A DNA stretch of 64,000 nt from DATJLY01 sp963729295 (GTDB taxonomy: Bacteria; Pseudomonadota; Alphaproteobacteria; ATCC43930; CGMCC-115725). The stretch spans positions 1-64,000 of the forward strand of contig CAVSNJ010000026.1 of assembly GCA_963729295.1 (NCBI GenBank). The letters are read 5' to 3'. This document shows positions 51,609 through 60,198 of this stretch, in pieces. The first letter of the stretch is position 1; each line of letters opens with the position of its first letter. The position numbers and the translations under genes were made by a program. The notes under the pieces are model-generated. The model had not been told where the DNA came from and did not search any database. It saw only the letters and a list, made by a program, of their open reading frames with translations.

Positions 51609-52694
51609 CTAGAACGGCGCGAAGTCGCGCAAGCGCGGCATCACCTCGGTGCCGAAGAGGCGGATCGAGCGCATCAGATCGTCCTCGGCGAGATTGCCGA
51701 AATTGAACTCGGCGAAGAACGTGTCGAACATGCCCTCGGTCGCGATTGCCTTGAGCTTCCTCGCCACCGTGTCGGGCGAGCCGATGAGCATGAGGTTGCG
51801 CTCGTATTGCCATTTGCCGTCGACGAGATGGCGCGCGACCTCGCCCGCACCCGGCTCGCCGCGCTCCTCGAAGCGCTTGCCGTTCGCCTCGAGCGCCGCC
51901 GCCAATTCGGCCTGCGTCCGCATCGGCGGCAGGAAGCCGCGATAGGCCGCGCCCGCCGCCTCGAGCTTCCGCATCGCCTTCGCGTCCGTCTCATCGACAT
52001 AGCAGATGCAGGAGTATGCGATGTGCGGCTTCTCCTTCCAGCCCTTGGCGCGCCATTTCTCGAGAAACGCGCGATAGCGCGGCGCCGCGTCCGCGCGCGG
52101 ATAGAGGAAGAAATAGCCGGTGTTGATGCCGTGCTCGGCGCAGAACTCGAGCGTCGAGGGGTCGCGCGTCTCGATCCACAGCGGCGGATGCGGGTGCTGC
52201 GCCGGCATGACGGCGAGCCGCGCGCGCTCGACCTTGTGGAACTTGCCGGCGAAGTCGAAGAAATCCTGGGAGCGACAGGCGGTCTTGAGGAACGCGACGA
52301 ATTCGTGCGTCGCCTCGCGCCGCGTTTCGTAGTTGGCGCCGTACGGCCCGAAATTCGCGGGCGTGATGCCCGGCACGAGGCCCACTTCGAGCCGGCCGCC
52401 GATCATCTGGTCGGCGAGCGCGATCTCCTCGGTGAGGCGGAGCGCGTGGTGGAGCGGCACGATATGGCCCATGCCGCCCAATCGGATGCGCTTCGTGCGC
52501 GCGCCGGCGGCGACGCTGTAAAGCCCGGGCGCCGACATCCAGCTTTCGTCCGGCCGGAAATGATGCTCGACGCAGAAGCCGTAATCGAAGCCCAGCTCGT
52601 CGCACAGCACGAGCTCGCGCCAGAGCTGCTGATAGCGCTCGGCCGGCGTCATGCCTTCCTTGCCCCAGACATGGGCGAAATGCGCGAATTTCAT
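51609..52694 (-). CDS. LLM-class flavin-dependent oxidoreductase
   Basis: Luciferase-like monooxygenase (361 aa): FDYGFCVEHHFRPDESWMSAP, LGGMGHIVPLHHALRLTEEIALADQM, GGRLEVGLVPGITPANFGPYG and LWIETRDP. The start ATG 52694 follows AAGAGATGAG; the open frame upstream belongs to the MFS gene's antisense. It lies 31 bases after the AAHS carrier gene and 19 bases before the SDR gene, so import, oxygenation and dehydrogenation are linked. Confidence 0.87.
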   Translation of the reverse strand: MKFAHFAHVWGKEGMTPAERYQQLWRELVLCDELGFDYGFCVEHHFRPDESWMSAPGLYSVAAGARTKRIRLGGMGHIVPLHHALRLTEEIALADQMIGGRLEVGLVPGITPANFGPYGANYETRREATHEFVAFLKTACRSQDFFDFAGKFHKVERARLAVMPAQHPHPPLWIETRDPSTLEFCAEHGINTGYFFLYPRADAAPRYRAFLEKWRAKGWKEKPHIAYSCICYVDETDAKAMRKLEAAGAAYRGFLPPMRTQAELAAALEANGKRFEERGEPGAGEVARHLVDGKWQYERNLMLIGSPDTVARKLKAIATEGMFDTFFAEFNFGNLAEDDLMRSIRLFGTEVMPRLRDFAPF

Positions 52695-52725
52695 CTCATC
52701 TCTTCCTTGGCAATGCCGCTCTTTC

Positions 52726-54084
52726 TCATGTCGCCGCCACGGCCGCCACCGCGGGCGTTGCCGCCATGCGCCGCACCACCTGGCGCAGGATGACGATGGC
52801 GATGGCGGCGACCGCCGCAGGTATGATGTTGGCGAGGATGACCGACGGCACGGCGAAATGCGCGCCGACCAGCAACCCGCCCACCATCGGCCCGACGACC
52901 GCGCCGATCCGGCCGATGCCGAGCGCCCAGCCGATGCCGGTGGCGCGGATCGAGGTCGGATAGAAGATGCCGGAGATGGTGTTGAGCGACGGCTGCCCGC
53001 CATTGATGCTGAAGCCGGTCATGAACATCGCCGGAATGAGGATCGAAGTGTCGTGCACGGAAAAGGCCGCGACCGTGATGAACACCGCGGCGCCGAAATA
53101 AGCGCACGCGAGCACGCCATAGATCGAGCCGACGCGGTCGGCGATCCAGCCGACCGCGAGCCCGCCGACGATGCCGCCGACGCCGTAGAAGATGGTGGCC
53201 TCGATCGCCACGCTGAGCGGCTGGCCCGCCTGGCGCAGCAAGGTCGGCATCCAGAAGATGAGATAGACCAGCACGAACAAGTTCATGATGAAGGCGATCC
53301 AGATCAGCACCGTGCCGAGCGCGCGCCCCTCGGTGAAGAGATGCTTCACGGTGATGCCGGCAAGGCGCGGTTCGAGCGAGAAGCGCGCGGAGGGCGCGAA
53401 TTTCCGGTCGGGCACCAGCTTTTGCATGATCGATGCGACGCGCTCCATCGCCTTCCCCGAAAGCAGCAGGAAGCGCACCGATTCCGGCAGGAACGGGATG
53501 ACGACGCCGAGGAAGAGCAGCGGCACGATGCCGCCCACGTAGAACGTCGATTGCCATCCCAAGGTCGGGATCAGCGCGTTCGCGAGCACGCCGCCGACGA
53601 TCGAGCCGAATGCGAAGAAGGCGCCGGTGCTGTTGACGAGGAGCGCGCGCATGCGCTTCGGCGAGTATTCGAGCACATAGGCCGTGACGCTCGGCAAGGT
53701 GCCGCCCAGTCCGAAGCCCGCGATGAGCCGGAGGATGATGATCTCTTGGAGGTTCTTTCCCATCGGCGTCAGGATCGAGAAGATGCCGAACACCACGACG
53801 GGCCAGATGATCGCCTGCCGTCGTCCGATCTTGTCGGCGAGCATGCCGAAGGTGATGCCGCCCAAGGTCAGGCCCAAAAGCCCGGCGCTGAACACGGGGC
53901 CCAATTGCGCCGGGCTGATGCCCAGATCCTTCGCCATCACCGGCGCGACATAGGCGATGCCCTGCGTGTCGTAGCCGTCGAACATCGCCGTCGCCAGGCT
54001 GATCGCCAGCACCATCCACTGATAGGGGCTGACGCGCGCCGCATCGATGACCGCGGTGACGTTGTAGCTTTCGTCCTGCCGCAT
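52726..54084 (-). CDS. MFS transporter, aromatic acid:H+ symporter (AAHS) family
   Basis: Twelve-helix carrier (452 aa) with the AAHS hallmarks: DGYDTQGIAYVAP in helix 1 (Asp essential in PcaK), GMLADKIGRRQAII in loop 2-3, RLIAGFGLGGTLPSVTAYVLEY in helices 4-5, FLPESVRFLL after helix 6 and FYPTSIRATGIGWALGIGRIG in helices 10-11. It probably imports an aromatic carboxylate for the LLM, SDR and amidohydrolase enzymes downstream. Confidence 0.9.
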   Translation of the reverse strand: MRQDESYNVTAVIDAARVSPYQWMVLAISLATAMFDGYDTQGIAYVAPVMAKDLGISPAQLGPVFSAGLLGLTLGGITFGMLADKIGRRQAIIWPVVVFGIFSILTPMGKNLQEIIILRLIAGFGLGGTLPSVTAYVLEYSPKRMRALLVNSTGAFFAFGSIVGGVLANALIPTLGWQSTFYVGGIVPLLFLGVVIPFLPESVRFLLLSGKAMERVASIMQKLVPDRKFAPSARFSLEPRLAGITVKHLFTEGRALGTVLIWIAFIMNLFVLVYLIFWMPTLLRQAGQPLSVAIEATIFYGVGGIVGGLAVGWIADRVGSIYGVLACAYFGAAVFITVAAFSVHDTSILIPAMFMTGFSINGGQPSLNTISGIFYPTSIRATGIGWALGIGRIGAVVGPMVGGLLVGAHFAVPSVILANIIPAAVAAIAIVILRQVVRRMAATPAVAAVAAT

Positions 54085-54117
54085 TCTTGGCTCCCTCCCC
54101 GAGGCGCCCAGTCTACT

Positions 54118-54945
54118 TCAAAGCGTCGCGAGCGGGCGCGCAGATTTGGGCGGCGGGAAGGCGCGGTCGAGCGCCGCAATCTCCTCGGGCGTGAGCGCGA
54201 GCGCGGCGGCTTTGCTGTTCTCCTCGACATGCGCCAGGTTCGTCGCCTTGGGGATGACGCACGCGCCCTGATCGAGCGCCCAGGCAAGCGCCACCTGCGC
54301 CGCGCTTGAGCCCCGCGCCGCGGCCAATTTCTTGAGCGTGGCATTGCCGAGCATGCGCGCCTGCTCGAGCGGCGAATAGGCCATCACCATCATGCCGGCG
54401 CCGCGGCAGCGCGGCACGACGTCCCACTCGATGCCGCGCCGGGAAAGATTGTAGAGCACCTGGTTCGCGGCACACGCGATGCCGCCTGCGGCGGCGAGAT
54501 CGTCGAGATCGCCCATGTCGAAATTGCTGACGCCCCAGTAGCGGATTTTTTGCGCGCGCTTCAAGTCGTCGAACCCGCCGAGCGTCTCGCCGAGCGGCAC
54601 GCTGCCACGCCAATGCAGAAGATAGAGATCGATGCGGTCGGTGCCGAGCCGCTTCAAGCTCCGCTCGCATGCGCTGATCGTGCCTTTGCGCGTCGCGTTC
54701 TCGGGCAGCACCTTGCTCACGAGAAAAATCCCGTCACGCTTGCCGGCGATCGCCTTGCCGACGCGGCGCTCGGCCTCGCCACCGCCATACATCTCGGCCG
54801 TATCGACGAGCGTCACGCCGAGTTCGAGGCCGCGCGCGATGGCGTTGACCTCGGCCGCGTCGGTGTCCCGCGCCTCGCCCATCCGCCAGGTGCCGAGACC
54901 GAGCGCCGGGACGGATTCGCCGCCCGGCAAGAGGACGCGGCGCAT
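54118..54945 (-). CDS. Aldo/keto reductase
   Basis: NADPH-dependent carbonyl reductase (275 aa), TIM barrel. Active-site Asp and Tyr in LVDTAEMYGGGEAERRVG, Lys in FLVSKVLP, His in YLLHWRG; coenzyme region VMAYSPLEQAR and VIPKATN. The ATG shares one base with the rplI stop (TGATG), so it is translated from the ribosomal-protein operon, an unusual arrangement for such an enzyme. Confidence 0.9.
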   Translation of the reverse strand: MRRVLLPGGESVPALGLGTWRMGEARDTDAAEVNAIARGLELGVTLVDTAEMYGGGEAERRVGKAIAGKRDGIFLVSKVLPENATRKGTISACERSLKRLGTDRIDLYLLHWRGSVPLGETLGGFDDLKRAQKIRYWGVSNFDMGDLDDLAAAGGIACAANQVLYNLSRRGIEWDVVPRCRGAGMMVMAYSPLEQARMLGNATLKKLAAARGSSAAQVALAWALDQGACVIPKATNLAHVEENSKAAALALTPEEIAALDRAFPPPKSARPLATL

Positions 54946-55514
54946 CAGCCCGGCGCCGGCGCGCTCCCCGCCGCCGCCCGGCCACCGTCTTCCGCCTCGC
55001 GCGCCGCCGCCTCGGCCGCGAGCCGCAGCGGATCGAGGCCCTTCGCCTGCATCTCGGCCTCTTCGGCCGACTGCGCGACGTTGACGTTGACGTGCACCGA
55101 CACTTCGGGATGAAGGATGACGCGCTGCTTGTAGAGGCCCAGGGTTTTGATCGCCTTGTCGAGCACAACCTGGCTGCGGCCGACGGTGAAGCCCGCCGCC
55201 GTCACCGCGTCGGCGATGTCGCGCGCCGTGACCGAGCCATAGAGCTGGCCGCTTTCGCCGGCTTGGCGGATGACGACGACGGCGACGCCGTCGAGCTTCG
55301 TCGCCACCTCCTCCGCCTCGCCCTTGCGGTGCAGATTCTGCGTCTCGAGCTGGACGCGCTGCGTCTCGAAGAGAGCGAGATTCTCCTTGGTCGCGCGCAG
55401 CGCCTTCTTCTGCGGCAGAAGGAAGTTCCGCGCGAAGCCTGGCCGCACCTTCACGACCTGGCCCATTTGCCCGAGCTTCTCGACGCGCTCGAGGAGGATG
55501 ACTTCGACCGGCAT
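54945..55514 (-). CDS. rplI: Ribosomal protein bL9
   Basis: 50S subunit protein binding 23S rRNA near the L1 stalk. The N-terminal RNA-binding domain contains VRPGFARNFLLPQKKAL; a connecting helix and the C-terminal domain (LYGSVTARDIADAV, GLYKQRVILHPEVSV) follow. 189 aa, about 40 longer than E. coli L9 because of an Ala/Glu-rich C-terminal tail, as in many alphaproteobacteria. Third gene of rpsF-rpsR-rplI. Confidence 0.98.
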   Translation of the reverse strand: MPVEVILLERVEKLGQMGQVVKVRPGFARNFLLPQKKALRATKENLALFETQRVQLETQNLHRKGEAEEVATKLDGVAVVVIRQAGESGQLYGSVTARDIADAVTAAGFTVGRSQVVLDKAIKTLGLYKQRVILHPEVSVHVNVNVAQSAEEAEMQAKGLDPLRLAAEAAAREAEDGGRAAAGSAPAPG

Positions 55515-55523
55515 GATCCCCTC

Positions 55524-55835
55524 CTAGCGCAAGCTGAACGGCAGGAGGCCGAGAAAGCGCGCGCGCTTGATCGCCTGCGCCAACTCGCGCTGGCGCTTGG
55601 TCGAAACGGCGGTGATGCGGCTCGGCACGATCTTGCCGCGCTCGGAGAGAAAGCGCTGCAGCAGCTTCACGTCCTTGTAATCGATCCTGGGCGCGTTCGG
55701 CCCCGAGAAGGGACAAGATTTGCGCCGGCGGAAGAACGGGCGCCGCCCGCCGCCGCCCGCGCCGCGCGGGCCGCGCTCGCCGCGATCACCGCCACGATCG
55801 CCGCCGCGATCGCCCGAAGGTCCGATGTCGCTCAT
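55524..55835 (-). CDS. rpsR: Ribosomal protein bS18
   Basis: 30S protein that pairs with S6 on the platform. Core KSCPFSG..IDYKDVKLLQRFLSERGKIVPSRITAVSTKRQRELAQAIKRARFLGLLPF is complete. An N-terminal extension of about 35 residues consists of GDRGGDRG-type repeats, encoded by a short imperfect DNA repeat; such tails vary among alphaproteobacteria. The ATG overlaps the rpsF stop by ATGA. Confidence 0.98.
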   Translation of the reverse strand: MSDIGPSGDRGGDRGGDRGERGPRGAGGGGRRPFFRRRKSCPFSGPNAPRIDYKDVKLLQRFLSERGKIVPSRITAVSTKRQRELAQAIKRARFLGLLPFSLR

Positions 55836-56236
55836 TCCTCAACTCCCGGGCCGGCCAGCACCTCGTCGCGGTCGCGATAGGAATCGCGTCTGCGGTCGCG
55901 GTCGTCGCCGCGGCTCCTCGCCTGCATGACGGCCGAGGGCCCCGCCTCGTGCTCCTCGACCCGCACCGAGAGATAGCGCAGCACGTCCTCGTTGAGGCGC
56001 ATGTTGCGCTCGAGCTCGTTCAAGGCGGCGGGCGGCGCCTCGACGTTGAAGAGGATGTAATGGCCCTTGCGGTTCTTCTTCATGCGGTAGGCGAGATTGC
56101 GCAGGCCCCAATATTCGCGCTTCGTCACCTGTCCGCCATGCTCGCCGAGGATGGTGGTGAACTGGTCGGCGAGCGCATCGACCTGGGCGGACGAGATGTC
56201 CTGCCGGGCAATGAAGATGGTTTCGTAGAAGGGCAT
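55832..56236 (-). CDS. rpsF: Ribosomal protein bS6
   Basis: 30S protein, 134 aa: MPFYETIFIARQDISSAQVDAL, WGLRNLAYRMKKNRKGHYILFNVEAPPAALNELERNMRLNEDVLRYLSVRV, then an acidic/Arg-rich tail. The ATG at 56236 follows AGAAGGAG. First gene of the operon; a GC hairpin in the leader could allow autoregulation by S6:S18. Confidence 0.98.
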   Translation of the reverse strand: MPFYETIFIARQDISSAQVDALADQFTTILGEHGGQVTKREYWGLRNLAYRMKKNRKGHYILFNVEAPPAALNELERNMRLNEDVLRYLSVRVEEHEAGPSAVMQARSRGDDRDRRRDSYRDRDEVLAGPGVEE

Positions 56237-56260
56237 GAGCTCTCCTTCTGGCTGTTTTGT

Positions 56261-56292
56261 GGCCCGGCGCTCGCACGGGAGCCGCCCGGGCC
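56261..56292 (-). promoter_or_regulatory. Hairpin in the rpsF leader, possible S6:S18 control site
   Basis: Seven-base stem GGCCCGG/CCGGGCC with an 18-base loop containing GGCTCCCG, 25 bases upstream of the rpsF ATG. In many bacteria the S6:S18 complex binds a structured rpsF leader to repress translation. The position and the C/G-rich loop fit, but the consensus was not checked. Confidence 0.3.
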
Positions 56293-56428
56293 TAGCCGGG
56301 CAATCCGGCAAGGAGCGCGCGGGTTCTAGCGCCGGCGCCGCCGTTTCACAAGCGCTTGAGCCGCGGCGGCGCCGCACCATCTCGCCACGGAAATTACCTC
56401 CGTCCTGCGACGGCGCACAGATAACCTA

Positions 56429-56455
56429 TTGGTATAACTGACTTTCATGCATAAT
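56429..56455 (+). promoter_or_regulatory. AT-rich candidate promoter in the 299-bp divergent gap
   Basis: The spacer between rpsF (minus) and the lipoprotein gene (plus) holds no ORF of note. Its one AT-rich island (56420-56456) contains TTGGTA, 15 bases, then CATAAT in the plus direction; TTATAC and TTATCT occur in the minus direction. The spacing is short of ideal, so this is only a candidate. Confidence 0.3.
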
Positions 56456-56535
56456 GGTGGCGCGCCGGGCGGGACACGTCTGGACAGGGTGCGCGCGCCG
56501 GTGCTATCGGAATCCGGATCGGAGGGGCGTTTTCG

Positions 56536-56865
56536 ATGACACGATGGCTTTGGCTCACCGGCTCGCTCGCGCTTGCCTCGTGCGGCACCTTCACCGGCCA
56601 GGTCCCCGGCGATCCGAGCCGCGAGACGGTCGGCTTCTCGGCGCACGATCCGGCCGGCGCCGCGGGCGACGCCGCGCCCACAGCGGATGTCGACCAGAAG
56701 CTCGACTGGAAGGTCAGCCAGATCTGCACGCTGGGATCGACCACGCTCAACGAGACGCGCGAGCCGGCCGAGAATGACGGCCGCCTGGTCGACCGCATGG
56801 TCCGCTGCCGGCCCTATGGCTTCAACGTGCTCGGCATCAATTTCGCCGGCATAGTGCCGTTCTGA
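56536..56865 (+). CDS. Small lipoprotein, unknown function
   Basis: 109-residue protein with signal MTRWLWLTGSLALAS and a lipobox-like ALASC (Cys16), then a Gly/Ala-rich linker and a compact domain KLDWKVSQICTLGSTTLNETREPAENDGRLVDRMVRCRPYGF. Two Cys in the mature domain may form a disulphide. The start follows GGAGGGGCG. It precedes fabD by 10 bases on the same strand, so it may be co-transcribed with fatty-acid genes. Not recognised. Confidence 0.7.
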   Translation: MTRWLWLTGSLALASCGTFTGQVPGDPSRETVGFSAHDPAGAAGDAAPTADVDQKLDWKVSQICTLGSTTLNETREPAENDGRLVDRMVRCRPYGFNVLGINFAGIVPF

Positions 56866-56875
56866 GGATCGATCC

Positions 56876-57817
56876 GTGATGAGGGCCTTGGTGTTTCCCG
56901 GCCAGGGGTCGCACGAGGTCGGGATGGGGCGCGAGTTGTCGGCCGCCTTCGCCGCCGCGCGCGACACGTTCGCCGAGGTGGACGACGCGCTGAAGCAGCA
57001 CCTCTCACGCCTCATGTTCGAGGGACCGGAGAGCGAGCTGATGCTGACCGCCAACGCGCAGCCCGCGCTGATGGCGGCGAGCCTCGCCGTCTTGCGCGTG
57101 CTGACGCGCGAAGGGGGCTTCGAGGTGAAGCGCGGCGCGCGCTTCGTCGCCGGCCATTCGCTCGGCGAATACTCGGCGCTCGCCGCGGCCGACGCGCTGA
57201 CCTTGCCCGATGCGGCGCGGCTTTTGAAGCGCCGCGGTCTCGCCATGCAGCGCGCCGTGCCGGTGGGCGAGGGCGCCATGGCGGCGCTCCTGGGGCTCGA
57301 GCTCGACGAGGCGCGCAAGGTCGCGGCCGCGGCGGCCGAAGGCCAGGTGTGCGAATGCGCCAACGACAACGGGCCGGGCCAGGTGGTGGTGAGCGGCGCC
57401 ACGGCGGCGGTCGAGCGCGCGATCGCCATCGCCGCCGAGCGCGGAGCGCGGCGCTCGATCCTGCTGCCGGTGAGCGCGCCGTTCCACTGCGCGCTGATGG
57501 CGCCCGCCGCGCGCGAGATGGAAGAAGCGCTGTCCCAAGTCGAGCTCCGCGAGCCGATCGTGCCGCTCGTCGCCAACGTCACCGCCGCGCCGGTGCAGGA
57601 CCCCGACGAAATCCGCAGCCTCCTGGTGCGGCAGGTGACCGAACTCGTGCGCTGGCGCGAGTGCGTGCTCGCGATGCGCGCCGCCCAAGTCGAGGAGATC
57701 GTCGAGCTTGGCGCCGGCCGCGTGCTCGCGGGCTTGGCCAAGCGCATCGACCGCTCGCTCAGCACCGTCTCGCTCGGCACGCCCGCCGACATCGACGCGT
57801 TCCTGAAGCGGGCTTGA
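56876..57817 (+). CDS. fabD: Malonyl-CoA:ACP transacylase
   Basis: Loads malonate from CoA onto ACP for type II fatty-acid synthesis. Motifs: LVFPGQGSHEVGMG (usual QGSQ), active-site Ser95 in GHSLGEYSA and His204 in SAPFHCALM. 313 aa. GTG 56876 is followed directly by ATG 56879; either could be used, with GAGG upstream at better spacing for GTG. First gene of fabD-fabG-acpP-fabF. Confidence 0.97.
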   Translation: MMRALVFPGQGSHEVGMGRELSAAFAAARDTFAEVDDALKQHLSRLMFEGPESELMLTANAQPALMAASLAVLRVLTREGGFEVKRGARFVAGHSLGEYSALAAADALTLPDAARLLKRRGLAMQRAVPVGEGAMAALLGLELDEARKVAAAAAEGQVCECANDNGPGQVVVSGATAAVERAIAIAAERGARRSILLPVSAPFHCALMAPAAREMEEALSQVELREPIVPLVANVTAAPVQDPDEIRSLLVRQVTELVRWRECVLAMRAAQVEEIVELGAGRVLAGLAKRIDRSLSTVSLGTPADIDAFLKRA

Positions 57818-57820
57818 GCC

Positions 57821-58558
57821 ATGTTCTCGCTCGACGGCAAGGCGGCACTCGTCACGGGCGCGTCGGGCGCAATCGGCGGCGCGATCGCACGCGCGCTCCA
57901 CGGCGCCGGCGCCAAGGTGCTGCTCGCCGGCACGCGGCGCGCGGCGCTCGAAGCGGTGGCCGCGGAGCTCGGCGCCCGCGCCTTCGTCGCGACCGGCGAT
58001 CTCGCCGATCCCGCCTGCGCCGACGGTCTCGTCAAGGCGGCCGAGGCGGCGATGGGCCAGCTCGACATCCTCGTCAACAATGCCGGCATGACCAAGGACG
58101 GATTGCTCGTGCGTATGAAGGACGAGGACTGGCTCAAGGTCCTGGAGGTCGATCTCTCCGCCGCCTTCCGGCTTTCGCGCGCGGCGCTCCGCGGCATGAT
58201 GCGGCGGCGCTGGGGCCGCATCGTCTCGGTCGGCTCGGTCGTGGGTGCCACCGGCAATCCCGGCCAGGCGAACTATGCCGCCGCCAAGGCCGGACTCGTC
58301 GGCTTGTCGAAGGCGATCGCCGCCGAGGTGGCCGCGCGCGGGATCACCGCGAACTGCATCGCCCCGGGTTTCATTGCGAGCGCAATGACGGACGCGCTGC
58401 CGCCCGAGCAGCGCGAACGGCTTGCCGCCAACATCCCGATGGGCCGGGTGGGCACGCCCGAAGAGGTCGGATGCTGCGCCCTTTTCCTCGCCAGCGAGGA
58501 GGCGCGCTACATCACCGGGCAAACGCTGCACGTCAATGGCGGTCTCGCAATGTTCTAG
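57821..58558 (+). CDS. fabG: 3-oxoacyl-ACP reductase
   Basis: NADPH-dependent SDR of fatty-acid elongation (245 aa): TGASGAIGGAIARAL, NNAGMTKDGLLVRMKDEDW (FabG-specific), SVVGATGNPGQANYAAAKAG with the catalytic Ser-Tyr-Lys, and PGFIASAMTDALP. It follows fabD by three bases. No anomalies. Confidence 0.97.
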   Translation: MFSLDGKAALVTGASGAIGGAIARALHGAGAKVLLAGTRRAALEAVAAELGARAFVATGDLADPACADGLVKAAEAAMGQLDILVNNAGMTKDGLLVRMKDEDWLKVLEVDLSAAFRLSRAALRGMMRRRWGRIVSVGSVVGATGNPGQANYAAAKAGLVGLSKAIAAEVAARGITANCIAPGFIASAMTDALPPEQRERLAANIPMGRVGTPEEVGCCALFLASEEARYITGQTLHVNGGLAMF

Positions 58559-58688
58559 GAGTTGGCAATCGCCGCGGAATCGTGTTATTGAGCCCGCGCT
58601 TTGACATGGCCGCTGGCGCCATCGCGCGGCCCTCGGGCGGTATCCCAAGTTTCTGTTCACCCAGCGCGTTCAATCTGTCGAGGTGCGT

Positions 58689-58922
58689 ATGAGCGATGTT
58701 GCCGAGCGGGTAAAGAAGATCGTCGTCGAACACCTGGGCGTCGATGATACGAAGGTCACCGAAAACGCGAGCTTCATCGACGATCTGGGCGCCGACAGCC
58801 TCGACACGGTCGAGCTCGTGATGGCGTTCGAGGAGGAGTTCGGCTGCGAGATTCCCGACGATGCGGCGGAGAAGATCGTCACCGTCAAGGACGCCGTGAA
58901 CTTCATCGAGGCGCACAAATAG
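58689..58922 (+). CDS. acpP: Acyl carrier protein
   Basis: 77-residue acidic carrier: DDLGADSLDTVELVMAFEEEF with the phosphopantetheine Ser37. A GTG two codons upstream (58683) is possible, but ATG 58689 fits the family start MSDVAERV. The 130-base gap after fabG contains TTGACA at about 58602 without a clear -10, so acpP may have its own promoter, as is common given its high expression. Confidence 0.98.
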   Translation: MSDVAERVKKIVVEHLGVDDTKVTENASFIDDLGADSLDTVELVMAFEEEFGCEIPDDAAEKIVTVKDAVNFIEAHK

Positions 58923-58935
58923 TCGGTTGCCGCGC

Positions 58936-60198
58936 ATGAGGCGGGTCGTCGTCACGGGAGTGGGGCTGGTAACGCCGCTGGGCGTCGGGGTCGAATATTG
59001 CTGGAAGCGCCTCCTCGAAGGCCGCTCCGGCATCGGCGCGATCCAGAGTTTCGACGTCTCGGACCTGCCGGCGCGCATCGCCGGGCAGGTGCCGCGCGGC
59101 GAGACCTCGAGCGGCGCCTTCAACGCCGACGACTGGGTCCCGCCGAAAGAGCAGCGCAAGATGGACCCGTTCATCGTCTTCGCACTCGGCGCGGCCGAGC
59201 AGGCGGTCAAGGATTCGGGCTGGCAGCCCGAGAACGTCGAGGACCAGTACCGCACCGGCGTGATGATCGGCTCCGGCATCGGCGGGCTCCCTGGCATCTC
59301 GGAGGCCTCGGTGACGCTCGCGGAAAAGGGGCCGCGCCGCATCTCGCCCTTCTTCATTCCCTCGAACCTCATCAACCTCGCCTCGGGCCAGGTCTCGATC
59401 CGCTTCCATTTCAGCGGGCCGAACCACGCCGTCGTCACCGCCTGCTCGAGCGGCGCGCATGCGATCGGCGACGCCGCGCGGCTCATCCAGTGGGAGGACG
59501 CCGACGTCATGGTGTGCGGCGGCGCCGAGGCCGCGATCTGCCGGATCGGCATCGCCGGATTTGCCGCGGCGCGCGCGCTTTCGACCGGCTTCAACGACGA
59601 GCCGGAGCGCGCCTCGCGCCCGTGGGATAAGGATCGCGACGGCTTCGTCATCGGCGAAGGCGCCGGCATCCTGGTGCTCGAGGAGCTCGAGCACGCGAAG
59701 GCCCGCGGCGCCAAGATCTACGCCGAGGTGGTGGGCTATGGCATGTCGGGCGACGCGCACCACATCACCGCTCCCGCCGAGGACGGCAACGGCGCCTTCC
59801 GCTCGATGCAGAATGCGCTGAAGCGCAGCAAGCTTTCGGCCGACAGCATCGACTATGTCAACGCGCACGGCACCTCGACGCCGATGGGCGACGTGATCGA
59901 ATTGAATGCCGTGAAGCGCGTTTTCGGCAGCCATGCCTATGCGCTGTCGATGTCGTCGACCAAATCCTCGATCGGGCATCTGCTCGGCGCCGCCGGCAGC
60001 GTCGAGGCGATCTTCTCGATCCTGGCGATGCGCGACAGCGTCGTGCCGCCGACGCTCAATCTCGAGCACCCGTCCGACGGCTGCGACATCGATCTCGTGC
60101 CGTTGCGGGCGAAAGAGCGCCGCGTGCGCTACGCGCTATCCAACTCGTTCGGCTTCGGCGGCACCAACGCCTCGCTCATCTTCGGCCCGGCGCCCTGA
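58936..60198 (+). CDS. fabF: 3-oxoacyl-ACP synthase II
   Basis: Condensing enzyme of fatty-acid elongation (420 aa). Catalytic Cys170 in VTACSSGAHAIGDA, His in NAHGTSTPMGD and His in SIGHLLGAAGS; C-terminal SNSFGFGGTNASL. ATG 58936 is preferred over a TTG at 58927 because the family begins RRVVVTGVG. Only 13 bases separate it from acpP. Confidence 0.97.
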   Translation: MRRVVVTGVGLVTPLGVGVEYCWKRLLEGRSGIGAIQSFDVSDLPARIAGQVPRGETSSGAFNADDWVPPKEQRKMDPFIVFALGAAEQAVKDSGWQPENVEDQYRTGVMIGSGIGGLPGISEASVTLAEKGPRRISPFFIPSNLINLASGQVSIRFHFSGPNHAVVTACSSGAHAIGDAARLIQWEDADVMVCGGAEAAICRIGIAGFAAARALSTGFNDEPERASRPWDKDRDGFVIGEGAGILVLEELEHAKARGAKIYAEVVGYGMSGDAHHITAPAEDGNGAFRSMQNALKRSKLSADSIDYVNAHGTSTPMGDVIELNAVKRVFGSHAYALSMSSTKSSIGHLLGAAGSVEAIFSILAMRDSVVPPTLNLEHPSDGCDIDLVPLRAKERRVRYALSNSFGFGGTNASLIFGPAP

